Assembly: GCA_946807835.1 (NCBI GenBank)
Contig: OX327697.1
Span: forward strand, 9,563,001 to 9,627,000
Source: Ailanthus altissimus
Taxonomy: Eukaryota > Streptophyta > Magnoliopsida > Sapindales > Simaroubaceae
DNA length: 64,000 nucleotides
Direction of reading: 5' to 3'
A program made the translations under genes and the position numbers. Of this stretch, positions 10,231 to 21,972 are shown in pieces (the stretch's first letter is position 1; each line of letters opens with the position of its first letter). A model generated the notes under the pieces. That model ran no database searches. It saw nothing but the letters and a program-made list of their open reading frames with translations, and was not told the origin of the DNA.

Positions 10231-10852
10231 CCTGTATGGTAGGTGAAATCAGTTGTGTTGAAAAGATATGGGAGGGATGCTTATAGAATATTCAGGTTAC
10301 TTTCAAAGGCTGGTTGCCTACTTGTGACTTTTAAGGTAATGATTGTTAACTAGTGGTTCTGTTTTAAATTCTTGTGGGGCAATGCTGCGCTATATTCATT
10401 TATGTTGGTTACCATTCTACTCTAAGTACATTTTTTCAGTTGTGTTTAAATTTTATGATGGAGATACTCAAATACATTTTTTTTAAAGTCTGTTGATAGG
10501 TGGCTAGTATCTTTTGTTCCTTGAAGAGACTCAGAATCAAGACATCAATTTTCTATGCGAATATTTGTGTGGAATTAAGTATAGTGTCTTAACTATTGAG
10601 TGACAAGCCCCTCCCTTGTTATATAAATGTACCTTTATTGGAAATGTTGCAGTTACTCTGAACTGGTAACCAGTCACAAGGAACATGAGCTTCTTGCCAA
10701 GCAAAGTGCTTTTTGAAGAATTTTGTTCAGTTGAATTTTACTTTAAAATTATCCTTTTATAAATATAGATTTCAGATACCACATTCATTGAATATAAGGA
10801 CACACCGAAGATTCTCTATAAGCTGCAGAAGGATGGCTACTTGCATATGTAG
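10228..10852 (+). pseudogene. RNA polymerase III subunit RPC3 (RPC82)-like gene fragment
   Basis: Two exon-like blocks remain. The first (to 10335, followed by a GT donor) reads VVLKRYGRDAYRIFRLLSK and resembles the winged-helix region of plant RPC3; a single extra A near 10238 shifts its frame. The second starts after an AG at 10767-10768 and reads SDTTFIEYKDTPKILYKL up to LHM, where a TAG stop at 10850-10852 replaces the expected Glu codon. RPC3 belongs to the initiation subcomplex of Pol III, which transcribes tRNA and 5S genes. The rest of the gene is absent, so this is a non-functional fragment with one intron kept. Confidence 0.7.
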
Positions 10853-11160
10853 GTACACAACTTTTCCTGCTCATGCATGTGTCTCGTCTCTATCATCAGT
10901 AGCAAGCTTTTTCCAATTTTTTCCCAGTACAGAGTCCATTTTGATGTACTACTTTCTTGCTTGTCTGTTTGTACTCACCAATGGCGAACTTAATGGAATA
11001 TGCTTCTTTTTTCTCTTCATTGAGAGTTTTGTCATTTTTTGTGTTGGTGGCAGCAAAACAATTTTACCAGCATATATTCTGGAAAATTTTGCTGTCTACC
11101 TCATTATAGTTCAGTACATATTTTGATGTCTTGAATACGCAAATGAAATCTGATTGACAG

Positions 11161-11400
11161 GGATGCATCGTTCCATCTATGATCCTTGTACTTGGCACTA
11201 ATATTCTCAAAGGTATCTTTTTATATTTTTCTTGCTTATATCTTGAACACTCAAAAACGGTTTTTGAATTTTCATTTTGATAGTGATGTTGCTTGTATTT
11301 ATAACTTTTTTTTGGTTGTTTAAAAGTTTTAAAGAGATCAGGATTAAGTTGTTCACTGATTATAGGGACAATAGCAGTCTCGGAAATTTTCATAGTCGAA
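11161..11400 (+). pseudogene. PIN-LIKES (PILS) auxin carrier-like gene fragment
   Basis: An exon-like block at 11161-11212 lies between AG and GT and reads GCIVPSMILVLGTNILK. A second block at about 11327-11400 reads LKRSGL...SLIIGTIAV. Together they resemble the stretch (I/V)P...L(I/V)LG.NLLKGL..SG....IIG.I.V of plant PILS transporters of the ER membrane. No other exons follow, so the fragment is non-functional. Similarity was judged by eye and other membrane transporters are possible. Confidence 0.45.
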
Positions 11401-11412
11401 GCAAATTTAACA

Positions 11413-11951
11413 CATTAGTTACATTTTTCCTTGTAACTATATTTCAGTTTCCAGTTTCCTATTTATGTGTGGTATGAAATAATTCATTCAACAAATCATG
11501 CGCCTGCAGTCTAGTTCAGAACTTCAAGAAAATCTTATAGTGAGAATAGATCTGCACTTATGATCCAAGTCAAAACTTATTTAGAAACAAGCATACTGGT
11601 GCTAGAATTGAAGCTGATCTGTTTAATGACATATAATTCTCATGTGCATAAGTAATTGTGTTGCTAAGGAAGCATACAAGTTTTTGAATTTTTGTAATCT
11701 CTATGTGTTGAGTTTCTTTCTGGATTGATGTTGGCTTTGGAGGTGGAATTTACAGTGGATGTTGGATGTTGGATATACATTACTTGGATGTTAGATTTTA
11801 ATTGTGGGATTTATATTACTAATAATATGTTCTTGATTTAATGCTTACATAAATTTGTGGAATATTTATATATTATCATATATATTAAAAAATATAATAT
11901 AATATAATATATATTAATTAATTATATATATAATAAAATAAAACAAAGATG
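11413..11951. other. Non-coding AT-rich stretch
   Basis: No exon-like block or repeat boundary was recognised. Around 11875-11945 it becomes an almost pure A/T run rich in TATA words. Confidence 0.4.
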
Positions 11952-12329
11952 CAATTTAAAAAAAAATATAAATCTATCATAATTTTGTGATATATAACTA
12001 TCACGGATTAGTGGTAGACATCATAAAATAGTGATCATACAATTTTTTGGATGACATCACCATGATGTCATTAATACTAATATCATCATGATGTCATTTG
12101 TTAAATTATGTGTCATGTTGGTTGCCACACAAGTTTTCACATAAGTTTGTCACGTCACATAAAAAATTAGAAGTTATAAGTTTGTGATAGATTGTATCTA
12201 TAACAAATGTGTTAGAAATAATCTATTACAAATTAGTAATGTGACTCTAGATGATAGAATGTATTTATCACAAAATTTTATTTGTGATAGATATAATCTA
12301 TCACCAAAGCTTTATTTTTTTTAGTAGTG
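11952..12329. mobile_element. CACTA-like non-autonomous element (MITE)
   Basis: The right end reads, on the minus strand, CACTACTAAAAAAAATAAAG, a typical CACTA terminus. Inside are repeated GTGATAGAT/ATCTATCAC words in both orientations, like the subterminal repeats of this superfamily. The left end is degenerate (CAATTTAAAAAAAAATA near 11952) and no clean 3-bp target duplication was found. Confidence 0.5.
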
Positions 12330-15300
12330 AATGCTTGTAACTCATCATCTATTAAGTGAAATACCTATAGTTGTCAATTGATTCACTTTGCTTTAAAACT
12401 CACGGCTATGTTCAATTATATTGTACCTTTATTTGCATTTTAAATTTACATATTTTTTTATTAAATTGGCTTTTATTTTATGGTATAGGTTGCTTATAAA
12501 TAGACTTCAATTTCCTCCTAATAACAATAGTCTTGGTTTTTTTTTTAAAATAAAAAATACACTCTGATCTATCAATTGTCTAATAGGATCAACACACTTT
12601 TTATATTACTCTCAGATTTTGTAGCATCCCTTTCAATAAGTTAATATAGGTCTTTTACATAAACTAAGTTTTTCATTTTAAATTTTTATATAGAATAATT
12701 CGATGCCTTTAATTTAATTATGCAGAATTTTTATTCATTTTAATTAATATAAATTAAACACTATAAAATTTGGTTAATTCTGATATCACTTGTTAGGAAA
12801 GATTATAAAATATTATACAACAAAAATATGTTTTTTTTATTGTGTTATTAAAATGGATAAGTGTACCATTATAATTAAAAATAATAATAATAATATTATG
12901 ATAATAAATCACTATCAATTATAATGAAACACTAAATTTTTTTAAGTAAAAAATAAAAATTGAAAAAAAATCATAAGATCGTAATTTAATTCTAACTTCG
13001 CTATAAAATAATAATGAGATTATAATAATATTCTTTTTAAATTTAATTATACACAACATTAAGAATAATCTTGGCTCAACAATTTAATTTACATTTTTAA
13101 AATTTTAATATCATTTCGTACTCGTAATTTTAATTTTCACTTCTATGTTGCAAATATTAAAGGATTCAAAATCATTAAAAAAAAAAAACATTACATTCAT
13201 TAGTCTAAAGCTTTGTTCTGCATTTAAATTTTAAAATTAACACTTCGATACATAATAACTAGTGATATATCAGAGACTTTATCAGAGACTTAATGCCGAT
13301 AAAAATTTATATATAGTTTTATTAAAAATTAATATGTTTACACATTAAATAAAAATTGTTAAGATAAAAATCTATAATGTCATAATTATTTATTGTTTTA
13401 GTTTTCAAACGTGACCTATTTATTAGCATGTTTACAAATTAAAAAAATATTAATATTATGAACCATAAATTTTAAAATCCAAAAAATTATTTTAGAGAAC
13501 ATTACAATCTACACTACTGATATATATATATATATATATATAGTAAACAAAAGTTTGTGATCTTAAATAGAACGTACAAATCAGAGTGAAAGCTTGAAAT
13601 ACAGCCTATTTTTAAAGCTAGCTATAGCCTTAGATATTTTTGTAATTTTGTCGTTGTTACATGTGATTTGCAACTACCCACACACCCAATATACAAATGA
13701 CATATTGCCAACCTAAATCATACAATTTTCTTTCAAATAAGTACTGGAGTTTGACTGCTTGTTGGCTCATGAAGCTGAACTGAACCGAGACTTCACCCCT
13801 TTATATCTGGACCACTCTTTACAATTTAAAAGGAAGTTTATGATCTATGAACTCTCTGGAACGGGTTGTTTTCCGATACCCAAATAAAAAAACAAATAAA
13901 AATGGCCGGTAATTCACAGATAAATTATTATATGAAACTTGAAGCATATGTCAGCAAAATGCAAGGAGACAACATATATATTATATATATGATCACTGAC
14001 AAATCTTGATTTCCTATTGTACGTACATTAGAGGCGTCCTCCGGCCATAAATTTCCTGGGACAAAATTTGAGCAAGTTTAAGATTCAAATTGTATTAGGC
14101 TTTATTTAGGAGTGCTTCTACAGGAAGTGATTTGGAATAAAATACACTCACATGCAAAAGCATGTTTAAAGTGAATAATGAAAAGAAAGAAAAAGATAAA
14201 TATATTGCTCTTACACAATGAGAATTCGTTTGATTTCAAGCATATGATGTTACAAGCTGAGAGCTGCTATCCCCATTAAATCTTCCCACCAGAATCTGAA
14301 AAGCTCTCATTGACCAGTGGAAATCACTTTTTGCTGCTTAATTCAAGTGACAAGAACAAGTAACAATGTTTAACACGTATTGTGCAACCACCACGATGCA
14401 TAGGTGTCGAAAAGCATATAATTACTATCGACCACCCAATATCTTGACGGAAAGCTTTTATATTTCATCGAAACAATAAAGTGTCTCAGTTAAATATTAT
14501 TCAACACTTTTCATAATGATTTTGATTGTTCCTTGAATAATCAGCTGAACTGAGTTGTTTTGCAACAATTATTTCCACTGTGGACTAGGAAAAAGTAGTT
14601 TCCACTTTCTTCTTGTAATTAATTATCGATTTTGTATTTTGACCACGTGGATGACTGGTGGTATCATGATCACGATTCATCAAAAAGAAGAAATGCAACT
14701 TTTCTTAAATTTTGCTATCCAGATTTATGGTTATGGACATAATAATCTTCAATTGTCTAAGATTCGTACATTTCAATTTAGCTATTATTAAGCCATAGCA
14801 AAATTGAATCATCTTTCTGAAGTATTATGACCTAATGCACCTAATTAAGGCAGCAGTTGGGTTCATGATCTTAAGAGACGCTTCTTAATTTTAAGTTTAA
14901 GTGATATTGGTGTTTCTTTTTCTCACATTTCTTTGCAATTTAATGTTGCCATTACATTTGTATTATACACATAAAAAATTGTTATGACGAGGGACTTCAC
15001 CCACTTTATGCGCTATAACCATCGTATGAGTAGATGGTAGCCAAACATGTACTAATAACGTAATTTCGTGCGATCACATTGTTCACCAAGACTTGAATAA
15101 TCCACTTCATATTCATGAGAAATGGAAGGAAATATAAATTGCACAATAAACACAAATCACCTTCATGGGAGATATAATCATGGAATCGTAACTATTACAT
15201 GATATATAACAGATTATCAGATTATGGTCCTGTCATCATCTTACTCCTACTATACATATTAGTTTTATTTGGGCTGCGTAGAATTAGCCAAGACACACCT

Positions 15301-15622
15301 CCTCCGCACACCTTGTAAAGCATCACTAGTTGCACCCTATTCCTCCGTTGTGTTATCCTTCTAAAATAATCAAAATTTCATCTTTTTTTCTAAGCTAGCT
15401 ACCACACAATCATATATAGTTACCATTTACATGAATTAAACCGTTCCAAACCCTTATATCTCATGAAGAACTCGTGAGCATATCGTCCTTAGTTTCTTTG
15501 AAAAATATGCATAAAAATTTGGCATGCTTTTGCAAAACGGAAAGACTAGAATCCATTTTGACGAATTCCGACATGACACATGATACAAGAAAATGCGGTA
15601 CCAAGTCAGGATATTAATTTTC
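12330..15622. other. Intergenic AT-rich DNA downstream of the MYB gene
   Basis: Nothing coding was recognised. Around 12330-13560 it is very AT-rich with A and T runs; 13521-13542 is a short (TA)n microsatellite. Open frames such as 14555-14791 have no recognisable domain. The MYB polyadenylation region should lie just left of 15623, but no single signal stands out. Confidence 0.4.
13521..13542. repeat. (TA)n microsatellite
   Basis: About eleven TA units in AT-rich intergenic DNA. Confidence 0.8.
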
Positions 15623-16103
15623 TCATCTAAAAAGAAGAAGGGTTGGAAACTTATCACTTTCGACTTCACTAGCCATCATTGACTCCTTATTTCGTGGTTT
15701 CTCTTCATCTATGTGAATGGGAGAAGAAGATGGAATCGCAATGTTGAGATCAAGATTCAAGCTAGAGGAACCAGCTGAAGATGTTTCATCTTCAAGGAAA
15801 CTCCCCGCATCAGACACTCTATCGTTATAGCCAGAAAGCACTTTGTGTTTGCATGCTTCGTCCATATTCATTGATGTGAAAGGTTTAGCAGTATGTTGTG
15901 TCTCAGGACGATGAATTTGGTTCACTTTATGATTATTAGGATCAATTCCCATGTTTATCAGCTTCTTCCTTAAATGGGAATTCCAATAGTTCTTCACTTC
16001 ATTGTCTGTTCTTCCCGGCAACCTTCCAGCTATAAGCGACCACCTAATTAAGAGCCCAAAAAACCACAAGCATTATCAGAAATTAGCAAATAAAATGAAG
16101 GAT

Positions 16104-16144
<41 letters not shown>

Positions 16145-16505
16145 AGAAAGAAAGAGCAATACCTGTTGCCGAGGAGGGCATGAAGTTTGATGATGAGGTC
16201 CTCTTCATCTTGGGCAAAATTACCTCGTTTGATATCCGGCTTCAGATAGTTTATCCATCTTAGCCTACAACTTTTACCGCAACGGTACAAACCTGAAACA
16301 AAAGCTCTGTTAACATATACATTTGCATACAAAATGAAAAGTTTGTTTTGTTTGTATAAAAAGCGATTCATGTACCTGCAGCTTTGGGGAGGGAACCCCA
16401 GCAGCCTTGACCGTGAGCTCTTATGTAATCGATAAGCTTTTGGTCTTCTTGCTCGGACCAAGCTCCTTTGTTGGTGCCTTCTTTATCACAGCAAGGCTTT
16501 CTCAT
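15623..16505 (-). CDS. R2R3-MYB transcriptional repressor, MYBC2/FaMYB1/MYB27 type
   Basis: Three exons: 16505-16376, 16292-16163 and 16043-15623 (681 nt, 226 residues), with GT-AG introns at the positions usual for R2R3-MYB genes. It begins [16 protein letters not shown]. The R2 repeat covers about 14-64 and R3 about 65-115. Residues 75-94 fit the bHLH-partner signature [DE]Lx2[RK]x3Lx6Lx3R exactly, so it should join a bHLH of the MBW complex. The C1 motif [11 protein letters not shown] follows R3. The EAR motif LNLDL is at 182-186, and the protein ends TLLLFR (221-226), a repression motif also seen in MYBL2. Proteins of this clade lower anthocyanin and proanthocyanidin synthesis in the nucleus. 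Gly37 and Tyr46 differ from common R2 residues, but nothing is missing. The exact orthologue is not certain. Confidence 0.93.
16111..16141. repeat. (TA)n microsatellite in MYB intron 2
   Basis: About fifteen TA units within the 119-bp second intron (16044-16162) of the MYB gene, away from both splice sites. Confidence 0.88.
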
Positions 16506-16800
16506 CGCACGTCCTCTATCTATCTATATTTTTCTGTTAGAGGTTTGAAGAAGATACAGAAAAGAATATGAAGGGTAAAACGTACAAACCCACCAAAAAG
16601 CAGAAGATGGGCAGGGCATAGATATAGCTGATCGGAAAAGGAGAGAAGGTAAGTATAACTATAAAGAATAAGAGAGTTGACTTGGACTGGTGGTTTTTGG
16701 AGTTCGATTAGGTGGGTCATATTCATATTCTCGTATACTATCTTGCGGTACTTATGGCACTACAATTCAGAACAGGATAATTAGGGCTTTGTTTTGTGTC
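16506..16800 (-). promoter_or_regulatory. 5' flank of the MYB gene
   Basis: The minus strand contains GACCCACCTAATC near 16705-16717, close to MYB-binding AC-type and H-box-like elements, and TA-rich words such as TTTATAG near 16660. No transcription start can be fixed. Confidence 0.3.
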
Positions 16801-19800
16801 TTTGTCTTCGCTTACCGTTCAGTAGATATCTTTTTCACTACCTACACTATTTCTGATTTTTTATAGGTAATAATCCACCACTTTCTTGGTTGGTTAGGGC
16901 AAGTTCACCACATACTACCTTTTTTCTTTTCTTTTCATGTGGCCTTCAATAATTTCGAGACGAGACCCGATGATACAATAATGCAAATATTTCAAAAATT
17001 AATTTTATTGGGGTTGCTAAGATTTAGAGTACTGGGCTTCTTACTAGACCAAATAATTTTTTTAATGTTAAAAATTATTTTATTTATTTTTTTAATGATA
17101 TTTAATAGAGATAAACCTCTAAAGATTAAAAAAATATTTTATTTCTACTAACAAAAATTTAAAATTTAGACTTTCAAAAATATAATTTTTAAAGAAATTT
17201 TAAAATATCAAATATATGATAACATTAATTTATTATTCCTGTAATGGATCATGAAAATAAAATCTTATTCAACTATATATATTTAATATAATAATTGAAG
17301 TTGTCATCTCTACATATACAATGTATGCTCTATCAAAACTTATCCATTATCATAGAATATTTTTGTATTTTTTTTCAATTTTATTATCAAAGATATAAAA
17401 TTATTGGAGTTGTTTACTATGTATTAGTAATATTGTTCTTGAAATTTACACTCTTAATTTCATATTGTGTAGCTTCGAGTTAAATAAATTATTTGACGTA
17501 TGTTTTTTAAAGAAATTTCAATATTAGCATTAGATTTTATTTATCAATATCCATTTTGGTTTATGTCCTTTTTAGTAGTATTTAATTATAAAAAAATCTT
17601 TTAAAATTGTATAATCAAACACTATTATATTAAAAGAATTTTTTAATTGGCAATCAAATAGTTGTTAACTTTTTTTTTTATTAAAAATTTTATGTGTAAA
17701 AATTTTACTTTTAAAAAATTTACTGTCAAAATAACCAAATCCTTAATCTTTGATTGAGTCAAACCGCGGATTCAATTTTTTTAATTTATCGATTTGGTTT
17801 TGATTTTATAGGTCAAACCCATACATATAATATAAATGGGGCAAATTAGTAAAACTCAAATCAAGCTTTTAAGTTTAGACCCAAGAAACCAGTTCGGTTT
17901 ACTTTTACCAATTTGGATCTATGTTTTTTTTTTTATAAAAAAAATCGAAAATGTAATTAGTTGAAGGTTCGTCCAAACCCACTTTTATATATAGAAATAC
18001 TTCATTTAAGCATTGGTTCCGGTTTATATCGAAACCGATCTAGATCGATGCTACTCATACTACGCTTTTATTAACGAAAATTATTAATTTAGGTTTTGAA
18101 ATTTTTCTTAATAATGTAATGAAGTTCTATATTTTTTAAATGTTATATTTAATCATTATTAATAAAAAATAATATATAAAGTGCATTTTTTTATTCATTA
18201 AATATGAAAATATTTATCATGATTAGACATATCAATTTATTTTATTATTTTTAAAAGTGCCATTTATATATTATTTTTTCAATAACAAACACTAATCAAA
18301 GTATTATTTTTAAAACAATAAATAAATTATTAATTTAGTCCCTAAAGTTTTCTTAAATTATCTATTAGGTCCTTAAAGTTTTTTGAAATAACCCAATTTA
18401 ATTCTCGTTGAAAAAGTCATGCTGAAGTGCACTTTTTAAAAGTAATAAGATGAACTCAATCAAACATGTGACTATTTTATTATATTAAATTTATCAATTT
18501 ACCTTACTACTCTTAAAAGTTGTAATTCAAACATTATTTTTTAACAGTGGAGATTAAATTAGGTGTTTTAAAATTTTAACGAGTGAATGGATAATTTAAT
18601 AAAAGCTCAAGAATTAAACTGTCAATTTTGCTTTAAAAAGTATATGGATGAATGTAGTAATTAAACAAAACTTCATAGCTAAATTAATAATTTCACCCTA
18701 TTATCAATAGAAACCCTTCAAATAAATATCATATTTTGACAACTTTTTCTTAAAAGAAAATTCAAAATAGTTTGAGTTCTGTCTAGAATGTAGAAACTCT
18801 TTACTGCATGCTTTACATATTTGACAGTGCGCGAGTTTCCATTTTGATTAATCAAATAAGAACGTTTGTATTCTAAAATAAACTTAATTTATTACTAGTA
18901 TATTTGATATAAAAATTATCTGCTTTAAAGAGATAGATCAACTAAGAATAAAGCTGATCAATTTGCGGAAATCTTTTCATAATATTGCAGGCAAACATAG
19001 ATGTCCAATATTCAAGCCGTAGAAGTGTTCAATCTATAACATTGGTGTAATTGTTTTTCTAATATTTCCATTTTCGATACAAGCACTTTTATTTTGAAAT
19101 GTTAATGCAATCTAACTCCAAGTTTCATAATCGATTGAATATTTTATTTAATTGAAATGACTTTTGCATGTAACAATTAGTAATGATAAGTTCAAGGTAG
19201 AAAATTAGTTAAATGGCACGTGCATATCATAATACTTATGTGTATAGTAATTACTCTAAATTTAATTTTGACTGTTGTATAAATAAATGTCATACACTTT
19301 AATTGACTCCCTCATTTTAATTTTCAACTATCATTATGATCCACGGAAAAAGAAAAGCATTTTTGTCTATTTCAACCAAGTATTGTGAAATAAACACAAA
19401 AAGTATCCTCTAAATGATTATTTATGAAACTGGAAAATTCTCTTGGATTGGATTTTTACTTGGACGTACGTAGCTCATCACTACACAAATAATAATAATA
19501 ATACGAGCATCTGACAATACAAAGCATAACTCCATCTAGCTCAAGTCATTTACAACCTTTGCTCCATATTATTTTGCCAAAATAACTTAATATAAAGCCA
19601 TAGATGAAAAAAAACAAAGCATCAACATCTAATCAGATTAAATGGCAAAGTTGAGTGGTTCAGATTCACAATTTCACAAAATAATGCTATACCAAGCATG
19701 TGCAGTAAGTGTATATTTGATAAATTGGACGTAAAAGCTGAATCTGAACTGACTGGTGGGTGAAGAGGATCAATTGCTAAAGCACAATTAATCCTAGGAA

Positions 19801-21214
19801 TCACAAGTTCACTGCTCACCTACCAAATGAAAATTTATGAAGTTCAGCCATACACATGCAAAATTTCTAAATAAGCAGTAAAAGCTGTGAATATAAATGT
19901 AGCAGAAATCTTTTACTTAGATTATTCCATTGAAGGATCATATTCTGTCAAAAACACATGGGAGATTAAATAGTTGTCGATCTTTTATTGATTCTTGCTT
20001 CAGCTTTCGCTTTTAACCTTTACTGAGGAGGTTGTTAATTATATGACTTTCACGCAGCATCTGCATCTTCAATATTATCATCTCTCATTCAAGAAAGATT
20101 TTAATTTGACCCAATAACTGATTAGATTGATTGGTTGGTTTGACAAAGACATGACCAATTGTTGGGCCATCTTCCATTAGCTTGCGCTAAGTACTCAGAT
20201 TCTGCTTTAACGGGGGAGGCTTATGGCAGAACAAATCCACTTTCTAAAAATATAGATAACTCGGATCCATCGATATATGGATATCACAAACGGTCATGGA
20301 CACTATAAAAAGGCATGAATACTTTAGAACTCATCTTTAATTTTAATTATTTATCATTAAAAGCTGTCTATACATGTTTCAAAGAACAAAATATATTTTT
20401 AATTATGAAAAATTCTAACATAAATTTACTTGAATATCGTTGAAAACAGTTTTAATTTTGAACTAATAGCATTTATGATTGAGATCTATTGAGTTATTAC
20501 CATTTTACTCCGCAATAATTCATTGGATCTCAGCTTTTATAAAAGCCAAGTATTAATTTACAAAAATAAAGGATTAACACATACATAATTCTTGGAATAA
20601 CAACTTAAGAAAGTAAAACCATTCTAAGCTCACAAAAAATTAACAACGTTGTTCATTCTTGCATCATAATCTATTTCTTCACATACATACACCATTTTAT
20701 CTTGCAATTATAGACTTATAGTTGGAGTGCTCTTTTTTGTAGAAGGACAGAAGGTATTTTTGCAATTATGGAAAGTAAGCAGGGACTGCGAGGTAATTTC
20801 TCATGAAATTCATACAAGAGAACTTCAATTGCGTTGTCTGTGGGAACTAGAACCTCTCTTCTAGGAACTGTCGTGGACTTTTTTTTTTTTGTCTTTTGGG
20901 TCCTCAATTTCTTTGCTTCATAATGAGGAAGGTTAGGAACCACATTACAGAGATCGCCTATAAAAGCTTAGAAGTCAGGGAAAGAAAGAAAGAAAGATGA
21001 AATAAAGATACACTACTTTATCTTTACAAAATTAGAACCCATAGAAAGCTTGCATACCATCCTTTTCACTTGGAGGGCATGAAGAAGTCATTCTGCTCAC
21101 TAGTGGGCTAGAAAGGGGACTAATGAAGTCTCTACACTTGAGGGACCAACTAAGGCCATCTCATAAACAATAAACTAATAAGAGGAATAATTCTAAGGGA
21201 AGTAGCCACCCTCA
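16801..21214. other. Intergenic AT-rich DNA
   Basis: No gene was recognised. About 17760-18050 has repeated CGGTTT/AAACCG-like words. Two small minus-strand open frames, 19622-19819 and 20716-20943 (the latter with a lysine-rich TKKKKS stretch), match no family known to me and lack clear splice partners. Confidence 0.35.
18321..18708. repeat. Possible MITE with AAATTATTAATTTAG termini
   Basis: AAATTATTAATTTAG near 18321 is mirrored by its complement CTAAATTAATAATTT near 18690-18705, and another copy of the left motif lies near 18078. The interior shows no coding potential. Boundaries and target duplication are unclear. Confidence 0.35.
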
Positions 21215-21472
21215 AAACCTTAATACCTTGTAGAGGAACTAGTTTCAAGCTCCTAGAATAGAACCAGAGGAAGCAATCATCCCTGAAACCTCAAAACCTT
21301 GTGGAGGAAGTGATTTTGGGGTCTTAGAACAGAACCAGAGGAAGCGACAAGCCCTGAAACCTCAGGATTTTATAGAAGAACTGGTTTTGAGGTCTCAAAA
21401 CAGTACTAAAGAAAGAAACCACCTCTGGAACCTTAAGATCTTATATAAGAACTAGTTTTGGGCTCTTGAAGC
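21215..21472. repeat. 71-bp tandem array, about 3.6 copies
   Basis: Units begin near 21215, 21286, 21357 and 21428 with AAACCT or AACCTT, share an inner CTAGAATAGAACCAGAGGAAGC-type segment and have diverged from each other. No open frame spans the array. Confidence 0.75.
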
Positions 21473-21972
21473 CTTCTTCAAAGTCTCCACCTACAGTAAA
21501 GGAGTGGAGGACAATTTGATTCTTTGATATTCGAAAAGGCATTAAAAGGCAATTAGGTAATTGACTAATGAGGTTCTAAATTAAGAAACTTTAGTGGTAC
21601 TTTCGTTGAGAGGAATAGTCTATCTAATGGCTGCAAAATTGGTAACTCTTTCATATTTATAAGTAAAATGTAAAAGAGGTACAACTTTTTCTTCGCATGC
21701 TAAATTCAATTGAAATTAGTTAAAACTTACTCTTACGATACAAATAAGCATATGAATGTATAAAATAGATGGAAGTAATGATTTAATATAAGCTTGTTTT
21801 CTCAAAAAATTTGATACGAGTCTAGATTTAGCGTTTTAACTAATTGTCTAAGCATACTTTTTCAAAGACAATTGATACTTGTCTAGATTTAAAGATTTGA
21901 TGATATAGCTCATGATCTAGCCTCATTTTATTAGACACGATCGATATTGGCTCAAAGATGACAATTTGACTG

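Noticed and set aside
10713..11126. 137-residue plus-strand open frame
   Set aside because: It overlaps the RPC3-like exon in another frame and has no domain or conserved motif; the exon frame explains the sequence better.
9986..12329. A large CACTA element starting at CACTACTT near 9986
   Set aside because: Only seven bases match the right terminus and no 3-bp target repeat fits, so the left end is unproven.
20716..20943. 75-residue minus-strand frame with lysine-rich stretch, possible gene exon
   Set aside because: No recognised family, no clear splice partners nearby; not enough to call a gene.
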